Positions 1 through 8,808 are shown, counted from the first letter of the stretch. The stretch is DNA of 64,000 nucleotides from Dethiosulfatarculus sandiegensis (GCF_000931935.2 NZ_AZAC01000001.1:1-64000), one strand, 5' to 3'. Translations and numbers: made by a program. Notes: a model not told the origin generated them from the sequence alone.

Positions 1-16
1 TGTTTGACAACAACAT

Positions 17-631
17 CTAGGCTCTAAGCCTTGCCAGTTGCCGGTCGTGCAGTCGCCAGAGCAGGGCCAGGGCCAATATCGCGCCCAAAAAGGCGAGGCC
101 CATGTCGGACTGGGTGTCCCATACATACCCCTGGGTGCCTAAAAAGTCTTCAGCCCCTTCGCCGGTCATCACCGCAACGCCCCATTCCACCAATTCATAG
201 GCCGCACTAATGGCCAGGCAAATACATGTGCAGATGGGAGCCAGCCAGCGCCGGTCGTTCAGTACATTCAACCGCAAAAGCACTTCCCGGGCAATGATCG
301 CCGGTATGAAGCCCTGGGCCAGATGCCCCACCTTGTCGTAGTTGTTGCGTTGCCAGTCCATGACTTCTTTAAGCCAATCAAACAGGGGCACGCGCGCGTA
401 GGTGTAATGCCCGCCGACCATGAGAATGAGGCAATGCGCCCAGATAAGGCCCAGGAGCAGGGGGGTGGGTTTGTGGCGCTTGTAAAGGGCTATCAGCACA
501 ACGGCATAGATCAGGGCAGGAACCACCTCCAAAAACCAGGTGAAATAGTCATAGGGCCGGACCAGGGACCAGACCAATACCGCAAGAAAACTAACCAGAT
601 AGAAAACCGGCATCCCTAATCGAGCAGGCAA
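17..631 (-). CDS. YjdF-like inner membrane protein (DUF2238)
   Basis: A 204-residue integral membrane protein with about five or six hydrophobic segments. The C-terminal half carries the family signature: YELVEW near residue 146, then a GTQG stretch followed by WDTQSDM, which is typical of the DUF2238/YjdF family. The molecular function of the family is unknown. The start is a TTG at 631, chosen because GGAGG lies six bases upstream (complement of 638-642); the next in-frame ATG at 613 has no such site. It ends close to the window edge, and its downstream neighbour is not visible. Family assignment is fairly sure; function is not. Confidence 0.8.
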   Translation of the reverse strand: MPARLGMPVFYLVSFLAVLVWSLVRPYDYFTWFLEVVPALIYAVVLIALYKRHKPTPLLLGLIWAHCLILMVGGHYTYARVPLFDWLKEVMDWQRNNYDKVGHLAQGFIPAIIAREVLLRLNVLNDRRWLAPICTCICLAISAAYELVEWGVAVMTGEGAEDFLGTQGYVWDTQSDMGLAFLGAILALALLWRLHDRQLARLRA

Positions 632-752
632 GGCAATCCTCCGGGAGAGGGGTGAAATTTTAAGTTAATAAAGAGCGGGATTATTCTTAACTCAAGACAA
701 CGTAAGATATTTTTTTACTTTTAATAGGAGACGGTGGTCTTCGCATGGTGAA

Positions 753-999
753 ATGGAAATTATCAAGTTTCACTCAACAAACAAAAGGACCAGCACCTTG
801 GACAAGAATAGCACCAAAAAGCTTGGACGTGTCATACATATCGACAAAGATAAAACTCGGGTCCACTTAGACGAAATGGTCAGGGAAACAGTGGAGCAGA
901 TCTTAAACGACTTACTGGTTGCCGAGGCAGACCGGTTATGTAACGCTTCCAAATACTCCAGATCGGCCTGACAGCCGCTCAGGTCATTACGAAAGAAAG
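753..999 (+). pseudogene. Remnant of an IS256-type transposase (N-terminal piece, frameshifted)
   Basis: The reading frame from 753 ends at a TGA at 969 after 72 codons. Its last third (HLDEMVRETVEQILNDLL, then AEADRLCNASKYSRSA) matches the conserved N-terminal region of IS256/Mutator transposases. Moving one base forward from the stop, at 970-999, the frame reads DSRSGHYERK, which is exactly how these transposases continue. The gene is therefore broken by a one-base shift and then lost altogether after about 999. No DDE catalytic domain and no terminal inverted repeats are visible. It marks an old insertion or recombination scar next to the AT-rich gene that begins at 1003. Confidence 0.75.
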
Positions 1000-1002
1000 T
1001 TT

Positions 1003-1614
1003 TTATTCCCCACTTTTGTGGTGTCTTGAATTGATTGATGAAATGAAATTTTTTGTATGATTATCTAATATGGATGAATTTTTGACTACCTTTATTTGTT
1101 TTGTCTTTTTGTCTCTTAGCATTTTACAATATACAATACAGTCATTAGATATTTTAAGTAATAATTCAATCACGTTATCGATTTTAAAATGGAATAAACT
1201 TATTTCTTTTTTTCTGTCAGAGGTAACAAAAAAGCCATCTAACCTTAGGGGGGGATCGATAAAGCTTGGTATAAATACAAAACTATGGATAATTTGGTTG
1301 CAAAATTCCATTAAAGATAGGCTACATCCGCTTGGGTTGGAGAGATTGTAAAGTTCCTCAATCTTGTACCTATTCATGATATCTACAGGTCTTTTAGTTG
1401 GTTTGAATTCTGATGCTTTGATTGTATGTGTTTTTATCTCGTCAGAAATTTTATGCGCTTCTTGTAACTTTCTAATGAAGTATGCGGCAAAAAATATTTC
1501 TTTTTCAAAATTTACATATGACGGCTCATACCATCTTTTTTGGCCTTTACGCTTTTTTAACGAGACTGCTATCCGGGCTATTTCTTCTTTCCATGGTCCC
1601 GATTCCCAAATCAT
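1003..1614 (-). CDS. Hypothetical protein, AT-rich, probably acquired
   Basis: A 203-residue basic protein that I do not recognise. There is no signal peptide and no clear membrane segment or known motif. The N-terminal third is rich in Lys, Arg and aromatic residues; the middle is moderately hydrophobic. Base composition is far more AT-rich than all flanking genes, and codon use differs accordingly. Its stop codon lies four bases from the end of the IS256 remnant. Both facts point to horizontal transfer. The coding call rests on one uninterrupted frame with an ATG start in AT-rich DNA, where chance frames of this length are rare; expression is not shown. Confidence 0.5.
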   Translation of the reverse strand: MIWESGPWKEEIARIAVSLKKRKGQKRWYEPSYVNFEKEIFFAAYFIRKLQEAHKISDEIKTHTIKASEFKPTKRPVDIMNRYKIEELYNLSNPSGCSLSLMEFCNQIIHSFVFIPSFIDPPLRLDGFFVTSDRKKEISLFHFKIDNVIELLLKISNDCIVYCKMLRDKKTKQIKVVKNSSILDNHTKNFISSINSRHHKSGE

Positions 1615-1783
1615 AAATATTTCCCGCTTTGTTTTTTAAGGATGAATCAATATTATATGATTATTAAACATTTAAGATCTGGTCGCAAGTACGGTAATGC
1701 ATCATAACCTTTAAAATCGACCTCGGCGGTCCGCCTCAGGCCTCCAGGGCTATTTTTTATCCGCTACTCTGAATGGTTTAGAG

Positions 1784-1815
1784 GACAGCCCGGATACCAG
1801 CATCCGGGCTGTTTT
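1784..1815. terminator. Hairpin downstream of the FyuA-like receptor gene
   Basis: An 11-bp perfect stem, ACAGCCCGGAT (1784-1794) with ATCCGGGCTGT (1802-1812), directly beyond the stop codon of the minus-strand receptor gene at 1829. The short T run (TTTT) is on the plus-strand side only, so it may act in both directions or mainly as an mRNA 3' end. Confidence 0.5.
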
Positions 1816-1828
1816 ACCAGACTGGTTT

Positions 1829-3955
1829 TTAGAATCTATAGGTTACTGTAAGCCCCACGCTGCGGGGTTCGCCGTCTATGCCGATCACCCCGCCGCCGAC
1901 CCAGCTGTTGAGCCGATTATAATATTCTTGATCAAACAGGTTTTTACTCCACAGAGTGAAGGTGAACAATTCCGTTTCATAGCCAAGCGCCAGGTTCACC
2001 AGTTCATAGGCATCGGCCTTGAGGTCACTTGTGTTTTCCGCATCATTATAGATTTCACCAATGCCGTTAAGGTCTACTCTTCCGAAAAATCCTGTGGAGT
2101 GGCGATACATTGCCCCGATGTTAAAGGTGTAGGAGGGGACGTTGGGCAGTTTTTTGCCGCTCAGGTCAACGAGTTGCGTCCGGCCCGTGAGTGGGTTGGC
2201 CTGCTTTTTCTTCCATTCATCGACTTCGGCCTGGATCAGTCCGAATCCGGCCGAAAATTCCAGACCTTGAGCCGGTTTGGCGCGTAATTCAAACTCAACG
2301 CCCTGGCTGTGCGCCTCTCCTGCGTTTTCAACCACTCTCACAATCGCCGCCGCGCCGGGCACCTGCTGATAGATCTGCCGGTCTGTCATGTTAACCCGGA
2401 ACAGGGCCAGGTTGGCCGTGAGGCGGTTATCAAACCAGTTGGTTTTTATGCCCATTTCATAGTTCATGGAGTATTCGGGATCATAAACAAAGCTTTGCTT
2501 GTTCTGAGCCGTGGCATAGGCAAAGCCACCGGAGAGATAGCCCCGGCTGATCGATGCATAGGGCATGATGTTTTCGGTTGCGTCATAGGATACAGCCACC
2601 TTGGGCAATAATTCCGTATTGTCAAAATCCTGGCTGAAATTATTGGAGCGGCCCATCAAGGTATAGGTTTTGTTGCCGCTGCCTTTTGTGTAATCCAGCC
2701 GCAAGCCGCCGGTAAGATGAAGCTTTTCAAAAAGGGTGTAGGTCAGCTGACCAAACATGGCGGCACCCTCGTTGGTCCAGTCTGCTTTATGCTCCTGCAT
2801 GTAAGCGGCAAAATTAACATTAGCGTCTGAATCTTCATTGAATAAAAAAACTCCGCCCAGCCACTTGAGCGGGCCGCCGTCCTCCTTGGAGGCAAGACGA
2901 AATTCCTGGTTTAGAGAATCGGTGTTGTAATCCATGTCTGAATAGCCAAAGGGAGAAGGCCCAAGATCAAGGTCTTGATAATATTTCGTATCAAAAGAAC
3001 GGCGCCCGGTTATGGATGTGAAATTAAAAGAGGGGCCGTCATATTTAACCCGCAGCGCTTGACCCGATCCCTCTCGGTCCCAATAGCCGTCGCTGTCGTT
3101 ATAATTGATGATGTGGCGCGGTGTTTTCAAAGGACCTTTAATGTAGCGGTACTGGCCGTCGCCATTGTCACCTTTTTCACCATCCAAAATAGCGCTTACA
3201 TCCCAGTTTTCATTGGGCGTCCACCTGAAGATTCCCCTTAGGTTTTTGTTGTCGTATCTGGCAGCGTCATCTGTGTCGCTAAATGTATTTTCCATGAATC
3301 CATTGGATGCGTGCCATTGCCCGGCGATTCTAAAGGCGAGCTTGTCCTGGATAATGGGGGCGTTTAAGTTGACTTGGCCGCGATAAAGGGGAATATCACC
3401 ATGGCCGGTGTCATAAAAACCGATCTCGCCCAGCAAATTGCCGCTCAATTTGTTGCCGGGCTGCCTGGTTACGATGTTTATGACCCCGGATTCAGAGTTG
3501 CGCCCATAAAGAGTGCCCTGGGGGCCGCGCAGGATTTCCACCCGCTTTATGTCATATAAATCCGGGTTGTGCTGGTGTTGCAAAGGCATCGGAATATCGT
3601 CAACATACACCCCGCAGGCCGGATAGAGCGACATGTTGAAAGGTGCAATGCCCCTGATGACGATTATGTTTTCAATAGCGTTGTTGGATAGGTAGACATT
3701 GGGCGACATCCTGGTTACGTCCCAGAGATCCACCGTGCCGCTGTCTGTCAGGTCTTCTCCGGTTAGGGAAGTTATGCTCATGGGAATTTCTTGGATATTT
3801 TCCGTACGCTTCTGGGAGGTTACTGTGAGGTCGGAGATGGCGTAATTGGGTTTTTCGTCGTTTTTCTGCGCCGCTTCCGCAGGAGCATACCCTGTTAATC
3901 CCGCCAGAAAGGCCAGCATCATCAGTGCGTGTATTGCATCTTTTAGTCGTTTCAT
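1829..3955 (-). CDS. TonB-dependent outer membrane receptor, FyuA/pesticin-receptor-like
   Basis: A 708-residue precursor. Residues 1-29 look like a signal peptide ending at AEA. The plug domain spans about 45-165 and contains VEILRGPQGTLYGRNSESG followed by VINIVT, the hallmark of this family. The remainder is a 22-strand beta-barrel ending in an aromatic-terminated strand (VTYRF). The family takes up ferric siderophores such as yersiniabactin across the outer membrane, driven by TonB. The gene lies downstream of a PchR-like AraC regulator on the same strand (gap about 260 bp), the usual pairing for phenolate siderophore receptors. Start ATG with AGGA six bases upstream. The actual ligand cannot be read from the sequence. 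A paralogous pair lies at 51970-55155. Confidence 0.88.
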   Translation of the reverse strand: MKRLKDAIHALMMLAFLAGLTGYAPAEAAQKNDEKPNYAISDLTVTSQKRTENIQEIPMSITSLTGEDLTDSGTVDLWDVTRMSPNVYLSNNAIENIIVIRGIAPFNMSLYPACGVYVDDIPMPLQHQHNPDLYDIKRVEILRGPQGTLYGRNSESGVINIVTRQPGNKLSGNLLGEIGFYDTGHGDIPLYRGQVNLNAPIIQDKLAFRIAGQWHASNGFMENTFSDTDDAARYDNKNLRGIFRWTPNENWDVSAILDGEKGDNGDGQYRYIKGPLKTPRHIINYNDSDGYWDREGSGQALRVKYDGPSFNFTSITGRRSFDTKYYQDLDLGPSPFGYSDMDYNTDSLNQEFRLASKEDGGPLKWLGGVFLFNEDSDANVNFAAYMQEHKADWTNEGAAMFGQLTYTLFEKLHLTGGLRLDYTKGSGNKTYTLMGRSNNFSQDFDNTELLPKVAVSYDATENIMPYASISRGYLSGGFAYATAQNKQSFVYDPEYSMNYEMGIKTNWFDNRLTANLALFRVNMTDRQIYQQVPGAAAIVRVVENAGEAHSQGVEFELRAKPAQGLEFSAGFGLIQAEVDEWKKKQANPLTGRTQLVDLSGKKLPNVPSYTFNIGAMYRHSTGFFGRVDLNGIGEIYNDAENTSDLKADAYELVNLALGYETELFTFTLWSKNLFDQEYYNRLNSWVGGGVIGIDGEPRSVGLTVTYRF

Positions 3956-4100
3956 TTTTTCCTGCCGTGGAATTTTGTAGTGGCTAGCCCCTTTGAACGG
4001 TGGCGTAGCTTTTACGATTGGTTTTAATGCTATTAACTATTTAAGACACAATTAATTTAGGTTCTAGTTAAACCCAACGCTTTGCAATGCGGACTTTTTT

Positions 4101-4121
4101 ATTTGCTTTGCGGAAGCAAAT
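4101..4121. repeat. Inverted repeat in the receptor promoter region
   Basis: Perfect 8-bp arms ATTTGCTT and AAGCAAAT around TGCGG, inside the 260-bp gap between the AraC-type regulator and the receptor gene it probably controls. It is not followed by a T run in the direction of either gene, so a protein-binding site is more likely than a terminator. No regulator is assigned. Confidence 0.4.
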
Positions 4122-4216
4122 ATAAAGAGGGGGCTTAAGGCATAGGTCCAGGCACCTGCCCTTTTGAAAGTGGTTGGGATCTTGGTCAAGGCAGTTGGTT
4201 GTGGTGTTGGGGAATT

Positions 4217-5224
4217 TTAAGGTTTTGTGCGGATATCCACCGGATTGGCCCCAAAATACCGCTTAAAGGCCTTGGAAAAACCACTGGGCTGGGAATAGCC
4301 TACCTCAAATGCGATTTCGGTCACGCTCTTATGGCTGTTCACCAGCAGTTGTCTAGCTCTTTCAAGTCGTTGCATACGAAGATATTCAAAGGCGCTAGTG
4401 CCGAAAACCTTGCGGAAGCCTTGGTTGAGTTTGTTTTTGTTGACCCCCACCATCCTGGCCAGTTCCGATAGACCCGGTGGATTTTCATAGTTTTGGTAGA
4501 GAATACTTTTCGCCATTATTATTGGCTCGTAGTCTTTGGGAAGCGGCGGAGGTTGTTGGGTTGCTTTGCGTTGTTGATTCATCACAAGTTCAATACTGTG
4601 AGCAAGGATCTCCAAGGCTTTGGCTTCCAGAAACAATCTTCTCATTGAGCAGGACTCGGGGCAGGAAAGGATTTGATCAACAGGCCTGCCTACCAAAGAT
4701 GTGTCGATACCGGTCCTGAATAAATAATCACCGGTTAGCTCATTTACTAAATTGTCAAATATTTCAGGCACATAACCATAAGCCTCTTCCAGGATACTTC
4801 CCAGGAGATCTGGTTCGATAAAAAGGCCGATCAGCATGATCTGATGGTGGTTTTGCAGCTTAACCAGGTTTTTTCCGTTGGAAACCTTGGTTATCGTGCA
4901 TTGACCCTGCCTGGTATAGCAAATATCGTTTCTGCTGTTTTTATCTGATATGGAGTGGGTCAGTGTGCCGATCACCCCGTAGGTGAACACAACAGGAGCA
5001 TAGTTGTTGTCATATTCAACCAGGAATTCCTTGTGAGGTCTATGATTCCCCCTTACCAGGATGAGGCCGGGCCTAAGCTTAATGGCATGCATATAACCCA
5101 GGCCCATATCCGCCGGATATTTGAAATAGAGTTCATATCCTTGACCATGGCTGTTGATTTTGGCCAGATCAGATAACTCACCGTATAGGTTTTTACCGTT
5201 ATAGATATCTACATGCTTGGCCAT
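4217..5224 (-). CDS. AraC-family transcriptional regulator, PchR-like
   Basis: A 335-residue protein. The C-terminal ~100 residues form the double helix-turn-helix AraC domain: LSELARMVGVNKNKLNQGFR is the first HTH and VTEIAFEVGYSQPSGFSKAF the second, followed by the FG-x-NP-x-D end motif. The VNKNKLNQGFRKVFG stretch is characteristic of the PchR/YbtA subgroup, which sense ferric siderophore in the cytoplasm and activate receptor genes. The N-terminal ~220 residues would be the ligand-sensing part. The receptor gene follows on the same strand. Regulation of that receptor by this protein is inferred from synteny. It is a paralogue of the regulator at 51970. Confidence 0.85.
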   Translation of the reverse strand: MAKHVDIYNGKNLYGELSDLAKINSHGQGYELYFKYPADMGLGYMHAIKLRPGLILVRGNHRPHKEFLVEYDNNYAPVVFTYGVIGTLTHSISDKNSRNDICYTRQGQCTITKVSNGKNLVKLQNHHQIMLIGLFIEPDLLGSILEEAYGYVPEIFDNLVNELTGDYLFRTGIDTSLVGRPVDQILSCPESCSMRRLFLEAKALEILAHSIELVMNQQRKATQQPPPLPKDYEPIIMAKSILYQNYENPPGLSELARMVGVNKNKLNQGFRKVFGTSAFEYLRMQRLERARQLLVNSHKSVTEIAFEVGYSQPSGFSKAFKRYFGANPVDIRTKP

Positions 5225-5664
5225 GTCAGCCTTGATAATGCTCTATTAAAGAAAATAACAAGTCGAATGATGCTAAGGCCTTTTGGGGCGTACGCTCTTT
5301 TTGCTCCGGTTGTGGTCATTCTTTGTTTTACTTATTGGGGTGTTGCGAATCGGTGTTAAGGTGAATTTTTTTAAAATTCTGGGTTTTTAGTTCTATATTT
5401 TTTTAGCATTGCTTAATTTTATTTGCAAGGAATTATTTTTGTAAGTATTCACTTGTTGGTATGTAGGAAATAGAGCTGTATTTTAAAGCGTTTAAGGCTA
5501 TTTTAAATTTGCTGGAGGCTTTGGATAGCCTGCTGAAACAGAGTGGTTTTTTGCGATTTAAGGGATGGGCAGTGAGTCGGGTTTGAAAATTCACATTATC
5601 AAGAAAAAGATTTTGACCGGCTAAATCCCCGGCGGCCCGGCCAAAAGGCCGGGCCGCCGTTTTT
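5225..5664. other. Gap between the PchR-like regulator and bacterioferritin genes
   Basis: About 440 bp with no gene I can support. The half nearest the regulator (5225-5450) is AT-rich and probably carries its promoter. The far end holds the strong hairpin described at 5630-5666. Frames longer than 60 codons here overlap the bacterioferritin gene or lack family features. Confidence 0.5.
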
Positions 5665-5666
5665 TT
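5630..5666 (+). terminator. Very GC-rich intrinsic terminator hairpin
   Basis: A 13-bp perfect stem, CGGCGGCCCGGCC (5630-5642) with GGCCGGGCCGCCG (5647-5659), an AAAA loop and seven T residues on the plus strand (5660-5666). The T run overlaps the TAA stop of the minus-strand bacterioferritin gene. The plus-strand orientation is the canonical one, yet no plus-strand gene lies upstream, so it more likely forms the 3' end hairpin of the minus-strand mRNA or shields it from antisense reading. Confidence 0.7.
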
Positions 5667-6204
5667 ACCCGCCTTTTTCCTGAATGGCAAAGCCCTGGTG
5701 TTGTAGTCCGGTGGAGGATGGGGTGCCTGCCACCTGGGAGAGGTAGGCAGATCCAAGGTCTTCAATGTGGCCTTTGATGTTGTCAAAATAATTAAAGTGA
5801 AGCTGTTCTTCCTCAATAATGTCTTCAAACAGTTTCATGCTGATGCTGTCGCCACAGTCTCGGCAGGTGGTCAAAAACTGGTTGTAGGCGTCAATGGTAT
5901 TGTCTTCCAGGTTGGAATCAAAGGTATAAACTTCCTTTACCACTTGGCCTTTTTGAACCTTGCCGTCCGGGCTGGCGGTGGGTTCGCCGCCTAATTCTTT
6001 AACGCGTTCGGCAAACTGCTCTGCGTGGCGCATTTCATCAATGGCCACAAGTTTCATCTTGGCGGCCAGTTCCCCATAATCCTTATCATCAAGCTGATAG
6101 TGCTGGCTCATGTATTGGCTGATAGCCAAAAGTTCCATGGACCTTGCCTTGTTCAAGACCTCAATGACCTGTTGCCTTCTTTCCGATTTGTTAGCAACGG
6201 ACAT
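5665..6204 (-). CDS. bfr: Bacterioferritin, Desulfovibrio type
   Basis: A 179-residue four-helix ferritin-like protein that oxidises and stores iron in a 24-subunit shell. Ligand motifs are visible: E24, then E57-M58-R59-H60 (a di-iron E-x-x-H, with M58 in the position of the haem ligand Met), and a second IIEEEQLH motif near residue 129. The C-terminus AGTPSSTG followed by QGF matches the tail of the Desulfovibrio desulfuricans bacterioferritin, which is known to bind iron-coproporphyrin III. The start at 6204 is chosen over an upstream ATG at 6273 because AGGAGG lies seven bases before it and it begins at the conserved helix A. It fits with the iron-uptake genes around it. Confidence 0.92.
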   Translation of the reverse strand: MSVANKSERRQQVIEVLNKARSMELLAISQYMSQHYQLDDKDYGELAAKMKLVAIDEMRHAEQFAERVKELGGEPTASPDGKVQKGQVVKEVYTFDSNLEDNTIDAYNQFLTTCRDCGDSISMKLFEDIIEEEQLHFNYFDNIKGHIEDLGSAYLSQVAGTPSSTGLQHQGFAIQEKGG

Positions 6205-6310
6205 ATCTTGCCTCCTGTTTGAGCAAAGGTTTAGGGTATTAATCGCATAATTTGCGTAGATCATATAAACCATATCAATTGTCTGAGCATTAGGTCAAAA
6301 AATATTCAGG

Positions 6311-7852
6311 CTAAAGTTGGTCCAGGTTTTGCCCGTAGGCATCGGCCTGAGCCAAGGTTTTCCGTTTTTCCTTTGCATCCATTTTGGCCCAGGTGCGATA
6401 AGCCATGCCTATACGCGGATTGTTGGCCAGGCGGTTTTGGTGGCGTTCAAAAAAATGCCAATAAAGGCTGTTAAAAGGGCAGGCGTTTAAACCGTGCCTT
6501 TTTTTCCAATCATAGGTGCAAGATTCGCAATAATCGCTCATGCGTTTGATGTAGCGGGCAGAGGATGCATAAGGCTTGGTGGCGATCAGTCCGCCCTCTG
6601 CAAACTGGCTCATGCCCCTGGTGTTCGTAAGCTCCACCCATTGAACAGCGTCAATATAAATTCCCAAGTACCATTCATCCACCCGGGCCGGTTCCACCCC
6701 GGCCAGCAAGGCGAAATTGCCCGTAATCATCAGGCGCTGGATATGATGGGCATAAGCGTGCCGTAAAGATTGTGAAACCACCTGCTTAAGGCAGTTCATT
6801 TTTGTTTCTCCGGTCCAGTAGAACTGGGGCAGTTTGCCCTGATGGCTTAGATAATTCATCTCAAAAAGCTCGGGCATAAGCTCCCAATAAAGTCCTCTCA
6901 TATATTCCCGCCAACCCAAAATCTGGCGTACAAAACCCTCGATCTGGGGCAGGCTTATTTGAGCTGGGTGTTCTTGCCAGGCTGAAACGGCAGAGTCGAT
7001 CAGCTCTTTGGGGGAGATCATCTTGGTGTTAAGGCTGAAGGAGAGGCGGGAGTGGAACAAATGCCAATTGGCCTGGGTCATGGCGTCTTGATAGGACCCA
7101 AAAAGCGGCAAAAGGTTTTCCACAAAATAATCCAGCAATTTCAACGATTGAGGCCGGCTGATGGGCCAGATCAGATTTTGAGGGTCAATTTGGCCCAGGG
7201 TTTTCAGGCTGGTTTTTTGTATCATTTGGTAGATGTCAGAGACATTGTTTGAGAAAACAAGCGGCTTGGGTATGGGGGCCTTGCCGTCATAGGGGTTTTG
7301 GTTTTTCCGGTCATAGTTCCATTTGCCGCCAACCGGTTTACCCTGCTCCATTAAAATATCATGTTTTTTGCGCATGAAACGGTAGAACGATTCCATTAAA
7401 AATCGTTTTTTCCCTTTAAAAAAATCCCCCACCTCGTGTCTTTCGGTCAGGAAATGCTTGGAATCAAAGGCTTGAGCGGGTATGCCCAGCTCTGCAATCA
7501 ATTGCAGCAGTTGACGGTCCAGGCGGTATTCGTCGGGCCATTGGTATTCAAAGCGCTGGAAACCATGCTTTCGGACCAATTCCCGTAGGTTGCCCCCCAG
7601 ATCCTGGCGATTTTCCGGGTCATCCAAGGGGAGGTAAAGCACTTGATGCCCTTTTGAGCGCAAGCGTTCGGCAAAATGCCGCATGGCTGCAAAAAAGGCG
7701 GCGATTTTCTGAATGTGGTGGGTCACATAATCGGTCTCCTGGCGGATTTCCATTAATACGTAGGCCGCATTGGGCTCGGGGCGGGCAAACCACTGATGGT
7801 TTGAATTGAGTTGGTCTCCCAGAATCAAACGCAGGGTCTTGGCTTCCGGCAT
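6311..7852 (-). CDS. Fe-S bacterial cryptochrome/photolyase (FeS-BCP, (6-4) photolyase-like)
   Basis: A 513-residue flavoprotein of the deoxyribodipyrimidine photolyase-related family. The N-terminal alpha/beta antenna domain begins LRLILGDQLNSNHQWF. The C-terminal helical FAD domain contains the family block TGNFALLAG and, further on, MSQFAEGG. Four cysteines, at about 354, 442, 445 and 458, have the same spacing (88, 3, 13) as I recall for the [4Fe-4S] ligands of Agrobacterium PhrB. It should repair UV (6-4) photoproducts using light, or act as a photoreceptor. It follows no partner gene; bacterioferritin lies 106 bp downstream on the same strand, with no obvious terminator between them. 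Confidence 0.88.
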   Translation of the reverse strand: MPEAKTLRLILGDQLNSNHQWFARPEPNAAYVLMEIRQETDYVTHHIQKIAAFFAAMRHFAERLRSKGHQVLYLPLDDPENRQDLGGNLRELVRKHGFQRFEYQWPDEYRLDRQLLQLIAELGIPAQAFDSKHFLTERHEVGDFFKGKKRFLMESFYRFMRKKHDILMEQGKPVGGKWNYDRKNQNPYDGKAPIPKPLVFSNNVSDIYQMIQKTSLKTLGQIDPQNLIWPISRPQSLKLLDYFVENLLPLFGSYQDAMTQANWHLFHSRLSFSLNTKMISPKELIDSAVSAWQEHPAQISLPQIEGFVRQILGWREYMRGLYWELMPELFEMNYLSHQGKLPQFYWTGETKMNCLKQVVSQSLRHAYAHHIQRLMITGNFALLAGVEPARVDEWYLGIYIDAVQWVELTNTRGMSQFAEGGLIATKPYASSARYIKRMSDYCESCTYDWKKRHGLNACPFNSLYWHFFERHQNRLANNPRIGMAYRTWAKMDAKEKRKTLAQADAYGQNLDQL

Positions 7853-8049
7853 TTTAAAAAACCTTAAACGCGAATTTTGTATGCTGATTTGTTTTCAGGT
7901 AGCAAGGTCAGTGTAACTTTTCTGGTAGAAAAAAGCAGTATTACGCAGCTTAAAAGATGGGTTAAGGCGGGTATGGCGGAAGGATAGGGATCTCTGCCTG
8001 TAAAGAGATACGGCTAAAGTTTACGGTTTGTTTGTTAAAGGTATATTGC

Positions 8050-8727
8050 CTACAGCCCCCATCCCTCCATATTAACCAGGCGTTCGATATGTTCCCTGAC
8101 GATTTTTTCCACCTTGTCCGGGCTGGTGTCCGGGGAGCAGAGTTCTTCTTTGATCTGCCAATGAACCCGGACACTGTTAAGGCAATAGTCCTGGGTGTAG
8201 GGGAAAAAGTAGCGCAGCCTGTCCCCCCGGAATCTCAGCTCAGTGATCATGTCTATTAAAAGCTGGTTCTTGCAGGCAGTGATAAATGTGGTGTGAAAAA
8301 CGGCGTGATGCTCCAAAAAGGCCTTGGTGTCTCCAGCCTGGGCGGCCTGTTCCATGGCCTTGAGGCTGTTTTCCATTTTCAGGCAATGGGTTGGGTTAAT
8401 GTGTCTATGGGCTTCCCTGGCGGCAAGCCCCTCCAATGAAGCCTGGACCGGGTAGTGTGCGAAAATATCTTTCCTGGTGATTTCCTTAACAAAAGTTCCG
8501 CGCCTGGGTTTAATCACCACCAGCCCTTTTTTTTCCAGATCCCGTAAGGCTTCGCGCAGAGGTGTGCGGCTGACCTTGAAGTGCTTTTGCAGTTCAGTTT
8601 CCACCAACCGGTCGCCGCCTTTTAGTTTTCGATCCAAAATGGCCTCAACCAAGGTTTGGGAAATTCGTTGGGCAAGACCCGTGTCTTTAAGGTTTATGTC
8701 TTTTAATTTGCGATTCATTTTCGGCAC
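8050..8727 (-). CDS. GntR-family transcriptional regulator, FCD (FadR-type) subgroup
   Basis: A 225-residue protein. A winged helix-turn-helix occupies about residues 12-80 (ETELQKHFKVSRTPLREALR is the recognition region, then KKGLVVIKPRRGTFV is the wing). An all-helical FCD ligand-binding domain follows; AREAHR, HHAVFHTTF and REHIERL are its usual metal- and ligand-site histidine positions. It is transcribed divergently from the M20/Dpp operon, and two TTGT-N2-ACAA palindromes sit in the shared intergenic region, so autoregulation and control of the operon are likely. The effector is probably a small carboxylate or amino acid; this is inference. Confidence 0.88.
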   Translation of the reverse strand: MPKMNRKLKDINLKDTGLAQRISQTLVEAILDRKLKGGDRLVETELQKHFKVSRTPLREALRDLEKKGLVVIKPRRGTFVKEITRKDIFAHYPVQASLEGLAAREAHRHINPTHCLKMENSLKAMEQAAQAGDTKAFLEHHAVFHTTFITACKNQLLIDMITELRFRGDRLRYFFPYTQDYCLNSVRVHWQIKEELCSPDTSPDKVEKIVREHIERLVNMEGWGL

Positions 8728-8808
8728 ATTTTGGCAAAATTTGCCCTTTTGGCCCGTTTTTGGTCATCAAAATCAAACATAGATTTTGCGGTAGGCCTAA
8801 TTAAGATT

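Noticed and set aside
1070..1639. Plus-strand frames opposite the AT-rich gene
   Set aside because: They are shorter and broken into two pieces, whereas the minus-strand frame is continuous over the whole AT-rich segment.
5433..5828. 131-codon minus-strand frame across the bacterioferritin 3' end
   Set aside because: It overlaps the conserved bacterioferritin tail in another frame and crosses the strong hairpin at 5630-5666.
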